A DNA stretch of 64,000 bases from Flavobacterium sp. Leaf82 (GTDB lineage: Bacteria; Bacteroidota; Bacteroidia; Flavobacteriales; Flavobacteriaceae): the NCBI RefSeq assembly GCF_001422725.1, contig NZ_LMMA01000032.1, positions 481,198 to 545,197 on the forward strand. Direction: 5' to 3'. The notes under the pieces were generated by a model that ran no database searches, was not told the DNA's origin, and saw nothing but the letters and a program-made list of their open reading frames with translations. This document shows positions 52,537-62,031 of the stretch, piece by piece. The first letter of the stretch is position 1. Each line of letters opens with the position of its first letter. The position numbers were made by a program, and so were the translations under genes.

Positions 52537-53607
52537 ATGAAAAATATTGCAACGCTTACTCAGGAAGCAATTAGTTTATTAAAAAGCCTTATCGAAACGC
52601 CTTCATTTTCTAGTGAAGAAGATCAAACAGCCCTTTTAATAGAAAATTGGTTCAATCAAAACGAAATTCCTTTTAAAAGAGAAAATAATAATGTTTGGGC
52701 TTTCAATAAATATTTCGACGAAAATAAACCAACACTTTTACTCAATTCACACCACGATACCGTAAAACCAAATCAGGCGTACACTAACGATCCCTTTAAA
52801 GCCATCGAAAAAGACGGCAAATTATTCGGACTAGGAAGCAATGATGCCGGAGGATGTCTGGTTTCGTTATTAGCCACTTTTGTGCATTTTTATGAGAATC
52901 AAAATCTGTCTCATAACCTTGTAATTGTAGCTTCGGCAGAAGAAGAAAGCAGCGGAAAAAATGGTTTAAACAGCGTTTTACAGCATTTACCAGAGTTAGA
53001 TTGCGCGATTGTTGGCGAACCAACATTAATGCAACTTGCTGTTGCTGAGAAAGGTCTGTTAGTTCTTGACGTAAAAGTAAAAGGAACCGCAAGCCACGCC
53101 GCGCATCAAAACGATGATAACTCATTATATAAATCAATTCCTGTAATGGAATGGTTTAAAAACTATAAATTCGACAAAATTTCAGACGTTTTAGGTCCCG
53201 TAAAAATGACCGTAACCCAAATTAGTGCCGGAAAACAACATAATGTAGTGCCTTCAGAATGTGATTTGGTGGTAGACATTCGCGTAACAGATCGTTATAC
53301 AAATGCCGAGATTCTTGAAGTTGTAAAAGCAAATGTAAATGCCGAAGTAACGCCAAGATCGATGCATTTAAATGCTTCGTCTATTCCGGTTGAGCATGGT
53401 TTAGTACAAGCCGGAATCGCTTTAGGAAGAACAACATATGGATCGCCAACACTTTCAGATCAATCTGTTTTAAGATGTAAGTCTTTAAAACTAGGACCAG
53501 GAGAAACTTTACGTTCGCATTCAGCAGACGAATTTATTTTCATAAACGAAATCGAAGAAGGAGTCGACTTGTATATCAAAATACTAACCGATTTCTTTAA
53601 ATTATAA
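52537..53607 (+). CDS. argE: M20 family N-acylornithine deacylase ArgE
   Basis: 356 residues. Two-metal peptidase fold: the HHDTV metal His-Asp motif, LGSNDAGGCL, the catalytic EEES, and a dimerisation lid (KGTASHAAHQ). Its closest kin are acetylornithine deacetylase/succinyl-diaminopimelate desuccinylase. Removes the acyl group from the N-acylated product in the arginine route; here it likely acts on N-acylcitrulline, since carbamoylation precedes deacylation. Followed by another palindrome before argH. Confidence 0.92.
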   Translation: MKNIATLTQEAISLLKSLIETPSFSSEEDQTALLIENWFNQNEIPFKRENNNVWAFNKYFDENKPTLLLNSHHDTVKPNQAYTNDPFKAIEKDGKLFGLGSNDAGGCLVSLLATFVHFYENQNLSHNLVIVASAEEESSGKNGLNSVLQHLPELDCAIVGEPTLMQLAVAEKGLLVLDVKVKGTASHAAHQNDDNSLYKSIPVMEWFKNYKFDKISDVLGPVKMTVTQISAGKQHNVVPSECDLVVDIRVTDRYTNAEILEVVKANVNAEVTPRSMHLNASSIPVEHGLVQAGIALGRTTYGSPTLSDQSVLRCKSLKLGPGETLRSHSADEFIFINEIEEGVDLYIKILTDFFKL

Positions 53608-53617
53608 GAAAAAAAAC

Positions 53618-53681
53618 CGCCACGAATTCACGAATTATTTTTTGACAATCTTTGAATTTAAAAATTCGTGAATTCGTGGCG
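53618..53681. repeat. Inverted repeat in argE-argH spacer (GCCACGAATT family)
   Basis: Perfect 19-bp arms CGCCACGAATTCACGAATT/AATTCGTGAATTCGTGGCG (53618-53636 and 53663-53681) with a 26-base loop. Same family as 52320-52401. It lies just before argH (start 53699). Confidence 0.9.
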
Positions 53682-53698
53682 AAAAAAAAATATAACCT

Positions 53699-54979
53699 AT
53701 GAAACTTTGGGAAAAAGGAATACCAACAGATAAACAAATCGAACATTTCACCGTTGGTAACGATCGTGAACTCGATTTAGTTTTGGCAAAATACGATGCT
53801 TTAGGTTCTATTGCACACGCCAAGATGTTGGGGCAAATTGGTTTGTTAACTCAGGAAGAAACAACTTCTCTAGTTGATGCTTTAAACGAAATCATTGCTG
53901 ACGTTGCAAAAGGAAACTTCGAAATCGAAGATAGTTTTGAAGACGTACATTCTAAAATAGAATATTTACTAACTGTAAAACTAGGCGATGCCGGAAAGAA
54001 AATCCATACCGCGCGTTCTCGTAACGATCAGGTTTTAGTAGACGTTCATTTGTATCTGAAAGACGAATTAAAAGCCTTAAAAGAACAAGTAAAAACCTTG
54101 TTCGATTTGTTGATGGAATCGGCAGAAAAACACCAAAATGTTTTATTGCCAGGATATACGCATTTGCAAATTGCTATGCCATCGTCATTCGGAATGTGGT
54201 TTTCTGCTTACGCCGAAAGTTTTATTGACGATGTTACGATGTTAAACGCAGCTTCAAAAATTGTCGATCAAAATCCGTTAGGATCTGCTGCAGGTTACGG
54301 AAGTTCATTTCCAATCAACAGAACATTTACAACTCAGGAATTAGGTTTTGAAACGCTGAAATTCAATGCTGTTGCAGCTCAGATGAGTCGTGGAAAAGCA
54401 GAGAAAACCGTTGCATTTGCAATGGCAAGTGTTGCTGGGACTTTATCAAAATTTGCTATGGATGTTTGTTTGTACATGAGTCAAAACTTTGATTTTATTG
54501 GTCTTCCGGCGCATCTTACAACAGGTTCAAGTATTATGCCGCACAAGAAAAATCCGGATGTATTCGAATTAATCAGAGGAAAATGCAACAAAATTCAGGC
54601 ACTTCCATACGAGATCACTTTAATTACCAATAATTTACCAAGTGGTTACCACAGAGATTTACAACTTTTGAAAGAAGGATTATTTCCGGCACTTCAAAAT
54701 TTAAAAGCGTGTTTAGATATTGCAATTTTCTCGGTAAAAGACATTACAGTAAAAGATAATATTCTAAAAGATAAAAAGTACGATTATCTGTTTACAGTAG
54801 ATACCTTAAATGAAATGGTTGTTGCAGGAATACCTTTTAGAGATGCATACAAAACTGTTGCAGAACAATTAGAAGCAGGAACTTATCAATCTCCAAAAGA
54901 AACAAAACACACACACGAAGGCAGTATAAATAACTTATGCCTTAATGCTATAAAAGACAAAATGAAAGCTGCTTTTTAA
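53699..54979 (+). CDS. argH: Argininosuccinate lyase ArgH
   Basis: 426 residues. Cleaves argininosuccinate to arginine and fumarate. Fumarase/aspartase superfamily signatures: HTARSRNDQVLVDVHLYLKD, LPGYTHLQIAMP and the hallmark GSSIMPHKKNPD. Slightly shorter than the E. coli protein (457). Last gene of the operon, followed by a strong terminator. Confidence 0.97.
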   Translation: MKLWEKGIPTDKQIEHFTVGNDRELDLVLAKYDALGSIAHAKMLGQIGLLTQEETTSLVDALNEIIADVAKGNFEIEDSFEDVHSKIEYLLTVKLGDAGKKIHTARSRNDQVLVDVHLYLKDELKALKEQVKTLFDLLMESAEKHQNVLLPGYTHLQIAMPSSFGMWFSAYAESFIDDVTMLNAASKIVDQNPLGSAAGYGSSFPINRTFTTQELGFETLKFNAVAAQMSRGKAEKTVAFAMASVAGTLSKFAMDVCLYMSQNFDFIGLPAHLTTGSSIMPHKKNPDVFELIRGKCNKIQALPYEITLITNNLPSGYHRDLQLLKEGLFPALQNLKACLDIAIFSVKDITVKDNILKDKKYDYLFTVDTLNEMVVAGIPFRDAYKTVAEQLEAGTYQSPKETKHTHEGSINNLCLNAIKDKMKAAF

Positions 54980-54997
54980 AGCTTTTACCAATTAAAG

Positions 54998-55034
54998 AAA
55001 ACCGATTTGTATTTGATACAAATCGGTTTTTTTT
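54998..55034 (+). terminator. Intrinsic terminator of the arg operon
   Basis: Perfect 15-bp stem AAAACCGATTTGTAT/ATACAAATCGGTTTT (54998-55012 and 55016-55030), 3-base loop, then T tract. Confidence 0.93.
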
Positions 55035-55039
55035 ATGCT

Positions 55040-56101
55040 TTAAATTTTATTACTGCAATTTGTAGAAATAATACCCGTTGAACTTACTTGAAGTGTTGCT
55101 CCGGCACCGCAAGATTTATTTGCGACATATTCTTCAACTTTACTAAGAGGAATTGTTGTATAACTATAGGTAGGTTTATTTACAGGTGTACCAAAATCCA
55201 TTGGACCTTTACGGCAATTAGAAAAAACAATTCCCACAGTTCCTCCATCTGTGCTGATGTATTCTTTAAATACCTTTTCGACTTTAGCAAAATCAGTACC
55301 TTCAACATAACACGTAGAGTTTTTAATTCCACCGCCTAGACCAATAGCCAAAGAACCGGATTCTGATGTATTGTAATAGCAATTCAGGATATGAATTTCG
55401 GCATTTCTGGCGCGAGGCATTCTTTGTTTGCATCCTTGTGCCCAATAACAATTTTTAAAAGTTATGCTATAATGTCCATCAGCAGGAAAATCATTTTTGC
55501 CGGAACCAATTAAATTGCTAAAACTATGATCATCAGCTCCGCCGGAACCTCCGGATTTTGGCGCTTTTAGATAGGTAAATTTGCACCATGAAATAGTGAC
55601 GTTATCTGTTTTTCCTTTATTGTCAAAATTCCCATCCTGACCGTCCTGAAACTCACAGTGATCGACCCAAAGATTGGTACAATCTGCGGTTAAATTATCC
55701 TGACCGTCAATATCATAGGATCCCGGGCCAATAAAAATTAAGTTTCTTATAATCACATTATCTGATCCAGATTTTAAATATAAAATACCTGCTCCGGGAT
55801 TCGATTGGTTTTCATTTATAAGTTTAGCTCCGGGCAATCCTATGATAGATTTGTTCGAAACTATTTGCTGTATCGGTTTACCGTTAGGAATTGTAATTGT
55901 TCCCGATACTAAAATTACTTCAGGAGATTTTGATTTAATTTTTGCCAGTAAATCTTCATATGTTGTTACAGTGACAGGAGTTGAAGTTCCGCCTCCGGTA
56001 GTTGCGGCACCAAATCCTTCAGGAGATTCCATATAATAATTCTGAGCAGAAAGATTGGATAAGCTCCATAAGAAAAAGAGCAGAACGAGATTTTTTTTCA
56101 T
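55040..56101 (-). CDS. Polysaccharide lyase family 1 (pectate lyase)
   Basis: 353 residues. Signal peptide MKKNLVLLFFLWSLSNLSAQ, so secreted. Parallel beta-helix signatures: NVIIRNLIFIG, the calcium-site LWVDHCEFQDGQDGNFD, NVTISWCKF, and the catalytic RMPRAR (RxPxxR form). Cleaves polygalacturonate by beta-elimination. It ends without a recognisable T9SS sorting domain. A LacI-like palindrome sits upstream, suggesting sugar-dependent control. It is a lone lyase; no SusC/SusD pair or other lyase is in the window. Confidence 0.92.
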   Translation of the reverse strand: MKKNLVLLFFLWSLSNLSAQNYYMESPEGFGAATTGGGTSTPVTVTTYEDLLAKIKSKSPEVILVSGTITIPNGKPIQQIVSNKSIIGLPGAKLINENQSNPGAGILYLKSGSDNVIIRNLIFIGPGSYDIDGQDNLTADCTNLWVDHCEFQDGQDGNFDNKGKTDNVTISWCKFTYLKAPKSGGSGGADDHSFSNLIGSGKNDFPADGHYSITFKNCYWAQGCKQRMPRARNAEIHILNCYYNTSESGSLAIGLGGGIKNSTCYVEGTDFAKVEKVFKEYISTDGGTVGIVFSNCRKGPMDFGTPVNKPTYSYTTIPLSKVEEYVANKSCGAGATLQVSSTGIISTNCSNKI

Positions 56102-56147
56102 TTTTTAGAGTTTGGTTTTGTGGTTTTTGTTTAGATAGTTTTTAAAT

Positions 56148-56161
56148 GTAATCGATTACAC
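56148..56161. promoter_or_regulatory. LacI-type operator-like palindrome upstream of the pectate lyase gene
   Basis: TGTAATCGATTACA is a perfect 14-bp palindrome with the central CG typical of LacI-family operators. It lies 47 bases before the lyase start codon (minus strand) and about 155 bases from the divergent gene. Confidence 0.5.
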
Positions 56162-56316
56162 GAATTTACTTTAATAAATATTATAAACAATTATTTTGTC
56201 AAAATATTATAATTAAAGCGAAACAAAACAAGTGTTTAGTAGGTTTATTTTTACTGGTAAGGTTTTCTTCAAACAAAAAAGACTATTTTTGATTTGTATG
56301 TTTATAAAAATAAAAT

Positions 56317-57318
56317 ATGAATAAATTTGATGACCAGTCTACTAAAGCGTTGTTGCAAAAGAATTTGATAACCCAGGATCAATATAAGGAAATATCTTCT
56401 TATCGCAATTTGAATATTTTCTCGCTAAATGCAGAGTTAAAATTGTTTCTCTATTTCTCTGTTTTATTATTTACGTCCGGAATTGGTATTTTAATTTACA
56501 ATAATATAGATACAATTGGTCATATTGCAATTTTGTCACTCTTATTAATTGTTATTGGAGTTTGCTTTTATTTCTGTTTTAAAAATTCAAAAGGATTTCA
56601 AAAACAGGAAACTACATTTGAACATCCTGTTCTGGAATATCTGGTTTTGGCTGCCAGTATTTTGACGTGTATTTTTATAGGATATTTACAATTTCAGTAT
56701 AAACCTTTTGGAACAAATTACGGTATAGCAACTTTAATCCCAACGGTTGTCAGTTTCTTTTGTGCTTATTATTTTGATAATAAAAGTGTGCTAACAATTG
56801 CAATTACAGGTTTGGCGGCATATGTTGGGCTTTCTGTAACGCCTCAGGATTTATTAAACAATAGTAATTTTTACCAAGACCAAACGTTAAGTTATTCCGC
56901 TATAATATTAGGAGTTTTACTTATTTTATGGACAATTTACAGTTCAAGGATTCAATTAAAATTACACTTTAATATTATCTATCTCACTTTTGCTTTACAT
57001 ATTATTAGCATTGCAACAATTAGCAGTTTGCTTGAATATTTTGAAGACGGAATATGGTTTTTATTTCTAATTGTTTTAGCGGCTTCTTCTTTTTATTTCT
57101 ACAAAATCAGCCATGAACTTAAAGCAATCTCATTATATGTTTTTATGATTATCTACGCTTATATTGGATTAAATATATTCTTTATCAGGATTATGGAGAA
57201 TATTAATTTTTCAGATGTTTGGGTATTATTCATTATGATTCTTCCTGTATATTTTATTGGATCTATAATAATGTTTATAAAACTGATTAAAACCTTCAAT
57301 AAAGAAATTACGGCATGA
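56317..57318 (+). CDS. DUF2157-like multi-pass membrane protein
   Basis: 333 residues. The N-terminal cytoplasmic part (ALLQKNLITQDQYKEISSY) then about ten hydrophobic helices fit DUF2157-like proteins. Few charged residues in the membrane part. No enzymatic motif is seen. It overlaps the next gene by 4 bases, so they form a coupled pair. A TATTTTTG box is at 56284-56291. Function unknown; the pairing of the two proteins suggests a complex. Confidence 0.72.
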   Translation: MNKFDDQSTKALLQKNLITQDQYKEISSYRNLNIFSLNAELKLFLYFSVLLFTSGIGILIYNNIDTIGHIAILSLLLIVIGVCFYFCFKNSKGFQKQETTFEHPVLEYLVLAASILTCIFIGYLQFQYKPFGTNYGIATLIPTVVSFFCAYYFDNKSVLTIAITGLAAYVGLSVTPQDLLNNSNFYQDQTLSYSAIILGVLLILWTIYSSRIQLKLHFNIIYLTFALHIISIATISSLLEYFEDGIWFLFLIVLAASSFYFYKISHELKAISLYVFMIIYAYIGLNIFFIRIMENINFSDVWVLFIMILPVYFIGSIIMFIKLIKTFNKEITA

Positions 57319-58490
57319 TAGTATACGAGAAAAATTTATTAAACAATTTAGCTTTAGTCGAAGAAGCTAATTCTTTAGAATCGGCTGGATTTATTAGTAA
57401 AGAGCAAAAGAATTTAATCAAAAAAGAATTACCGGCTTTTAAAAGACAAAGTAACATTTTGGTACGATTGGGATTCTTTTTATTAGGAGCATTTTTGTAT
57501 TTATCTGTATGTGGTGTAATTGCATTATTGGGATTAACCGGTTCAGGTTCTGAGCGTACTTTTTTTAGTATTTGCTGTTATATTTTTGCTGCAATTGGTT
57601 TTACAGGAGCAGAGATTTTAGCCAATCAAAAATATTTTGGACATGGTTTAGACGATGCTTTTATTTTAGGAGCTCTCTTAAATATAGGATTTGCTATTGC
57701 CATAACTACGGAAGGTTATGAGATACAAATAGCGCTGTTTGTAGCAGTATCTTCTTTTTTTATGTACAGAAGATATTTGCATTTACTTTCTTTATTGATT
57801 TTTTGCATCGCAGCTGCTGCGGTTTTATTTTTCGGAATGTTTGAGTTTGGCGATATCGGAAAAATGATTTTACCATTTGTAGCGATGCTGGCTTCAGCAG
57901 TCTTTTATTTCTTTACAAAAAGAATAATTAATAATCTTACTGCAGGTTATTACTATAAAGGGGCATTATTAGCCAATAGCTTTTGTTTGATATTGTTTTA
58001 TCTTTCCTGCAATTATTTAGTAGTTAGAGAACTTTCTGTACAGCTTTTAGATAATGAAATACTTCCGGGCAATGATATTCCTTTTGCGATTTTATTTTAT
58101 GCTTTTACCTTTATCATTCCGGTAGTTTATTTAGTTCAGGCTTTAAGAACCAAAGACAGGATCATGCTTTGGATTAGTTTTTTAGCCATAGGATTTTCAA
58201 TTTATACTATTCGATTTTATCACTCTGTTTTACCAATCGAAGTTGCGCTAACTCTTGGTGGATTAGTTTTATTCGCAATAGCTTATTTTTCGATTAAAAA
58301 ACTAAAAGATAAGGAAGAGGGATTGACATTTAAGCCAGACAGAATCAATAATTCAAATGCGATTTTAAATGCCGAAGCTCTAATAATTGCCTCAACGTTT
58401 GGTATGAAACCAGAAGTAAAAGGACCAGATTCTCCAATGGATTTTGGCGGCGGAGGATTTAGTGGCGGAGGTTCAGAAGGAAATTTTTAG
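57315..58490 (+). CDS. DUF2157/DUF4401-like multi-pass membrane protein with Gly-rich tail
   Basis: 391 residues. A short soluble start (LNNLALVEEANSLESAGFISKEQKNLIKKE) precedes about ten membrane helices; the protein ends in a soluble tail with GGGGFSGGGSEGNF, a glycine-rich form that could be flexible or protein-binding. It begins inside the preceding gene (4-base overlap). Family name is from pattern only; no activity can be assigned. Confidence 0.72.
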   Translation: MIVYEKNLLNNLALVEEANSLESAGFISKEQKNLIKKELPAFKRQSNILVRLGFFLLGAFLYLSVCGVIALLGLTGSGSERTFFSICCYIFAAIGFTGAEILANQKYFGHGLDDAFILGALLNIGFAIAITTEGYEIQIALFVAVSSFFMYRRYLHLLSLLIFCIAAAAVLFFGMFEFGDIGKMILPFVAMLASAVFYFFTKRIINNLTAGYYYKGALLANSFCLILFYLSCNYLVVRELSVQLLDNEILPGNDIPFAILFYAFTFIIPVVYLVQALRTKDRIMLWISFLAIGFSIYTIRFYHSVLPIEVALTLGGLVLFAIAYFSIKKLKDKEEGLTFKPDRINNSNAILNAEALIIASTFGMKPEVKGPDSPMDFGGGGFSGGGSEGNF

Positions 58491-58524
58491 TTAATTGTGA
58501 ATGGTTAATGATTAATTATAAATA

Positions 58525-58566
58525 AAAATGTGAGATGTAACCTTATTAATTTACATCTCACATTTT
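58525..58566. terminator. Bidirectional terminator between membrane pair and ytxJ
   Basis: Perfect 16-bp stem (58525-58540 with 58551-58566, core TGTGAGATGTAA/TTACATCTCACA), 10-base loop, A and T flanks on both sides, serving the two converging genes. Confidence 0.85.
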
Positions 58567-58589
58567 ATAAAAATCATTTTACCTGAAAT

Positions 58590-58979
58590 TTATATTTTCT
58601 CCTTCAAAGCTACTGCATCAATATCGCTGTGGGAAACATCATAAACAGCTTTCCCGTTTCTGATTAAAATTAGTTGTGGAGATTCGTGATATACATTAAA
58701 TCTGCTGGCAATTTCGTTAGAAATATCGCGATGCGCAATTAAGTCTAAAAAATAAGCATCAACACTTTCATTTAAATCATATTCACGCTCAAATTGTTTC
58801 AAAGCCATACGGCTAATGCTACATCTTGTGCTGTGTTTAAAAATTACAACCGGCTTTTCATTCGAGATCGCTGTAACTTCTATTAATTGTGCTACATCGG
58901 TTAATTCTGTCCAATTTACATTACTTTTTGGTGTATCTGCATTATCTGAATTTCCGAATATTGAATTTAAAAAGCTCAT
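58590..58979 (-). CDS. ytxJ: Bacillithiol system redox-active protein YtxJ
   Basis: 129 residues. Thioredoxin-like fold with the monothiol active-site segment FKHSTRCSISRMAL and the cis-Pro region ESPQLILI. Members reduce protein mixed disulfides with bacillithiol, so the organism probably makes bacillithiol. A TAACTTTG box on the minus strand (59088-59095) could be the -7 element. No bacillithiol-synthesis gene is seen nearby. Confidence 0.9.
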   Translation of the reverse strand: MSFLNSIFGNSDNADTPKSNVNWTELTDVAQLIEVTAISNEKPVVIFKHSTRCSISRMALKQFEREYDLNESVDAYFLDLIAHRDISNEIASRFNVYHESPQLILIRNGKAVYDVSHSDIDAVALKEKI

Positions 58980-59186
58980 ATTTGACTTGTTTTATGACTT
59001 TTTGACGCTAAAAACAAGTGAAATACTGGTTTTTGATGTCATTTTGTCTCTATTTTTACTGTGGAATATAATTTGACTAATCGATAGCAAAGTTATATTA
59101 TTTAAAGTTAAAAATTTAATCCAATAAATTGTAATTTTAATGATATCGAACTTTACAGCTAAAAATCAAACTTAAATCGTATACAT

Positions 59187-61790
59187 ATGAACATAAATAA
59201 ATTTACAATTAAGTCGCAGGAAGCCATTCAGTTATCACAACAATTGGCACAACGCAACGGACAGCAACAAATAGAAAACGAACACATTTTTAAGGCTATT
59301 TTTGAAGTAGACGAAAATGTGGCGCCGTTTATTCTGAAAAAACTAAATGTAAATGTTCCGTTGTTTTTACAAATATTAGACAGTACAATACAGAGTTTTC
59401 CAAAAGTTTCCGGAGGTGATATTTTACTTTCCAGAGATGCAAATAAAGCATTGAATGAAGCTGAGATTATTGCTCAAAAAATGAACGATGAATATGTTTC
59501 TATCGAACATTTGATTTTGGCAATTTTTGATTCAAAAAGTAAAGTTTCTCAGATTTTAAAAGATCAGGGAGTTACCGGAAAAGGTTTAAAAGCAGCAATC
59601 GAAGAACTTCGTAAAGGAGAAAGAGTAACATCTGCTTCTGCTGAAGAAAATTATAATTCATTAAATAAATACGCTAAAAACCTAAACGAATTAGCACGAA
59701 ACGGAAAGCTTGATCCTGTTATTGGCCGTGATGAAGAAATTCGTCGTGTGCTGCAGATTTTGACTCGTAGAACAAAAAATAATCCAATGTTAGTTGGAGA
59801 ACCCGGAGTTGGTAAAACTGCTATTGCTGAAGGATTGGCACATAGAATTGTTGATGGCGACGTGCCGGAAAACTTAAAAGATAAAATCGTTTTCTCACTT
59901 GATATGGGAGCACTAATTGCGGGTGCTAAGTTTAAAGGAGAATTTGAGGAGCGCTTAAAATCTGTTGTCAAAGAAGTTACAGCTGCAGAAGGTGATATTG
60001 TTTTATTTATTGATGAAATTCACACACTTGTAGGCGCGGGTGGAGGAGAAGGCGCAATGGATGCAGCTAATATTCTTAAACCAGCTTTGGCTCGTGGAGA
60101 GTTAAGAGCAATTGGAGCAACAACTTTAGACGAATATCAAAAATATTTTGAAAAGGATAAAGCTCTGGAACGTCGTTTTCAGAAGGTTTTAATCGATGAG
60201 CCAGATACAGAAAGTGCAATTTCGATTTTACGCGGAATCAAGGAAAAATACGAAACGCATCATAAAGTTCAAATAAAAGATGAGGCAATTATTGCAGCCG
60301 TTGAACTTTCGCAACGTTATATTACGAATCGTTTTTTACCGGACAAAGCGATCGATTTAATGGATGAGGCAGCTTCTAAATTGCGTATGGAAATTAATTC
60401 GAAACCAGAAGAATTAGATGTTCTGGATCGTAAAATCATGCAGTTAGAAATCGAAATTGAAGCGATTAAACGTGAAAAAGAAGAAAGTAAACTGAAAATC
60501 CTGCACATGGATTTGGCGAACTTAAAAGAAGAACGCAACGAAATCTATGCAAAATGGAAATCTGAAAAAGATGTTGTTGACGGAATCCAGGCTGTTAAAT
60601 TAGAAATTGAAGATTTTAAATATGAAGCAGAACGTGCAGAACGTGATGGAGATTACGGGAAAGTTGCTGAGATTCGTTACGGAAAAATAAAAGAAGCACA
60701 AGAACGTCTTGACGTTTTACAAAAACAATTACAGGAATATCAATTAGGAACTTCATTAATAAAAGAAGAAGTAACCCGCGAAGATATTGCTGAAGTAGTC
60801 GCAAAATGGACCGGAATTCCGGTTATGAAAATGCTTCAGACAGAACGTGAGAAACTATTGCATCTTGAAGACGAGTTGCACAAACGTGTTGTAGGTCAGG
60901 AAGAAGCGATCGAGGCTGTAAGTGATGCCGTACGTAGAAGTCGTGCAGGTTTGCAGGACATGAAAAAACCAGTTGGTACCTTCTTATTCTTAGGAACAAC
61001 CGGAGTTGGTAAAACAGAGTTAGCAAAAGCGCTGGCAGAATATCTTTTTGATGACGAAAATGCAATGACGCGTATCGATATGAGCGAATATCAGGAACGT
61101 CATAGTGTGAGCCGTTTAGTAGGAGCGCCTCCGGGATATGTGGGTTATGACGAAGGCGGTCAATTGACAGAAGCCGTGCGTAGAAAACCATATTCTGTAA
61201 TTTTATTAGACGAGATCGAAAAAGCGCATCCGGATACTTTTAATATCTTATTACAAGTTCTTGATGAAGGCCGATTAACAGATAACAAAGGTCGTTTAGC
61301 TGATTTTAAAAACACAATTATCATCATGACATCCAATATGGGAAGTCAGATTATACAAGATAAATTTGAGAACTTAAAAGGAAGTATTGAATCTGCTACA
61401 GAATCTGCCAAAGTTGAAGTTCTGGGATTATTGAAACAAACTGTTCGTCCGGAATTTATTAACCGTATCGACGAAATTGTAATGTTTACACCTTTAACAA
61501 TAGACAATATTTCAAGAATTGTGAGTTTACAGCTTAAGAGTGTTACAAAAATGCTTGCCTTACAAGGTATTGCAATGGATGCTACACCAGAAGCGATCAA
61601 GTATTTATCTGACAAAGGATATGATCCGCAATTTGGAGCAAGACCGGTAAAACGTGTTGTACAAAGAGAAGTACTGAATCAATTGTCGAAAGAAATTTTG
61701 GCAGGAAACATTACTACAGATAGTATTATATTATTAGATGCTTTTGATGGGCAGTTGGTTTTTAGAAATCAAACCCATATTGAAAGATAA
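59187..61790 (+). CDS. clpB: ATP-dependent disaggregase ClpB
   Basis: 867 residues, usual length. Clp N-domain (1-150), first AAA+ module with Walker A GEPGVGKTAIAEGLA and Walker B LFIDEIHTL, a coiled-coil middle domain (about 400-530), and a second AAA+ module with GTTGVGKTELAKALAEYLF and LLDEIEKAHPD. Together with DnaK it unfolds and recovers aggregated proteins. Own transcription unit; two terminators follow. No heat-shock operator was found upstream. Confidence 0.97.
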   Translation: MNINKFTIKSQEAIQLSQQLAQRNGQQQIENEHIFKAIFEVDENVAPFILKKLNVNVPLFLQILDSTIQSFPKVSGGDILLSRDANKALNEAEIIAQKMNDEYVSIEHLILAIFDSKSKVSQILKDQGVTGKGLKAAIEELRKGERVTSASAEENYNSLNKYAKNLNELARNGKLDPVIGRDEEIRRVLQILTRRTKNNPMLVGEPGVGKTAIAEGLAHRIVDGDVPENLKDKIVFSLDMGALIAGAKFKGEFEERLKSVVKEVTAAEGDIVLFIDEIHTLVGAGGGEGAMDAANILKPALARGELRAIGATTLDEYQKYFEKDKALERRFQKVLIDEPDTESAISILRGIKEKYETHHKVQIKDEAIIAAVELSQRYITNRFLPDKAIDLMDEAASKLRMEINSKPEELDVLDRKIMQLEIEIEAIKREKEESKLKILHMDLANLKEERNEIYAKWKSEKDVVDGIQAVKLEIEDFKYEAERAERDGDYGKVAEIRYGKIKEAQERLDVLQKQLQEYQLGTSLIKEEVTREDIAEVVAKWTGIPVMKMLQTEREKLLHLEDELHKRVVGQEEAIEAVSDAVRRSRAGLQDMKKPVGTFLFLGTTGVGKTELAKALAEYLFDDENAMTRIDMSEYQERHSVSRLVGAPPGYVGYDEGGQLTEAVRRKPYSVILLDEIEKAHPDTFNILLQVLDEGRLTDNKGRLADFKNTIIIMTSNMGSQIIQDKFENLKGSIESATESAKVEVLGLLKQTVRPEFINRIDEIVMFTPLTIDNISRIVSLQLKSVTKMLALQGIAMDATPEAIKYLSDKGYDPQFGARPVKRVVQREVLNQLSKEILAGNITTDSIILLDAFDGQLVFRNQTHIER

Positions 61791-61817
61791 TTATTTTTTG
61801 GTTTTTATTTTTTTGAG

Positions 61818-61850
61818 ACAAACACCAGCTGAAAAGCTGGTGTTTGTTTT
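61818..61850 (+). terminator. Intrinsic terminator of clpB (first)
   Basis: Perfect 13-bp stem ACAAACACCAGCT/AGCTGGTGTTTGT (61818-61830 and 61835-61847), GAAA tetraloop, T-rich tail. Confidence 0.92.
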
Positions 61851-61877
61851 ACAGATTAAATTTAATTAAGTTATGGG

Positions 61878-61908
61878 AAAGCATCAGTTTACTACTGATG
61901 CTTTTTTT
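61878..61908 (+). terminator. Second intrinsic terminator after clpB
   Basis: Perfect 11-bp stem AAAGCATCAGT/ACTGATGCTTT (61878-61888 and 61894-61904), 5-base loop, T tract. With the first it forms a tandem pair. Confidence 0.9.
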
Positions 61909-62031
61909 GTTTAAAATTTCCAATCCGTAAATCATGAAACTTTTTTTAAAAGTCATATAAATAGATTCAGGGATTAAAGTATGAACTTTACTTTCAGAAA
62001 TTTATTTTACAAATCATTAAAAAGAAACACT

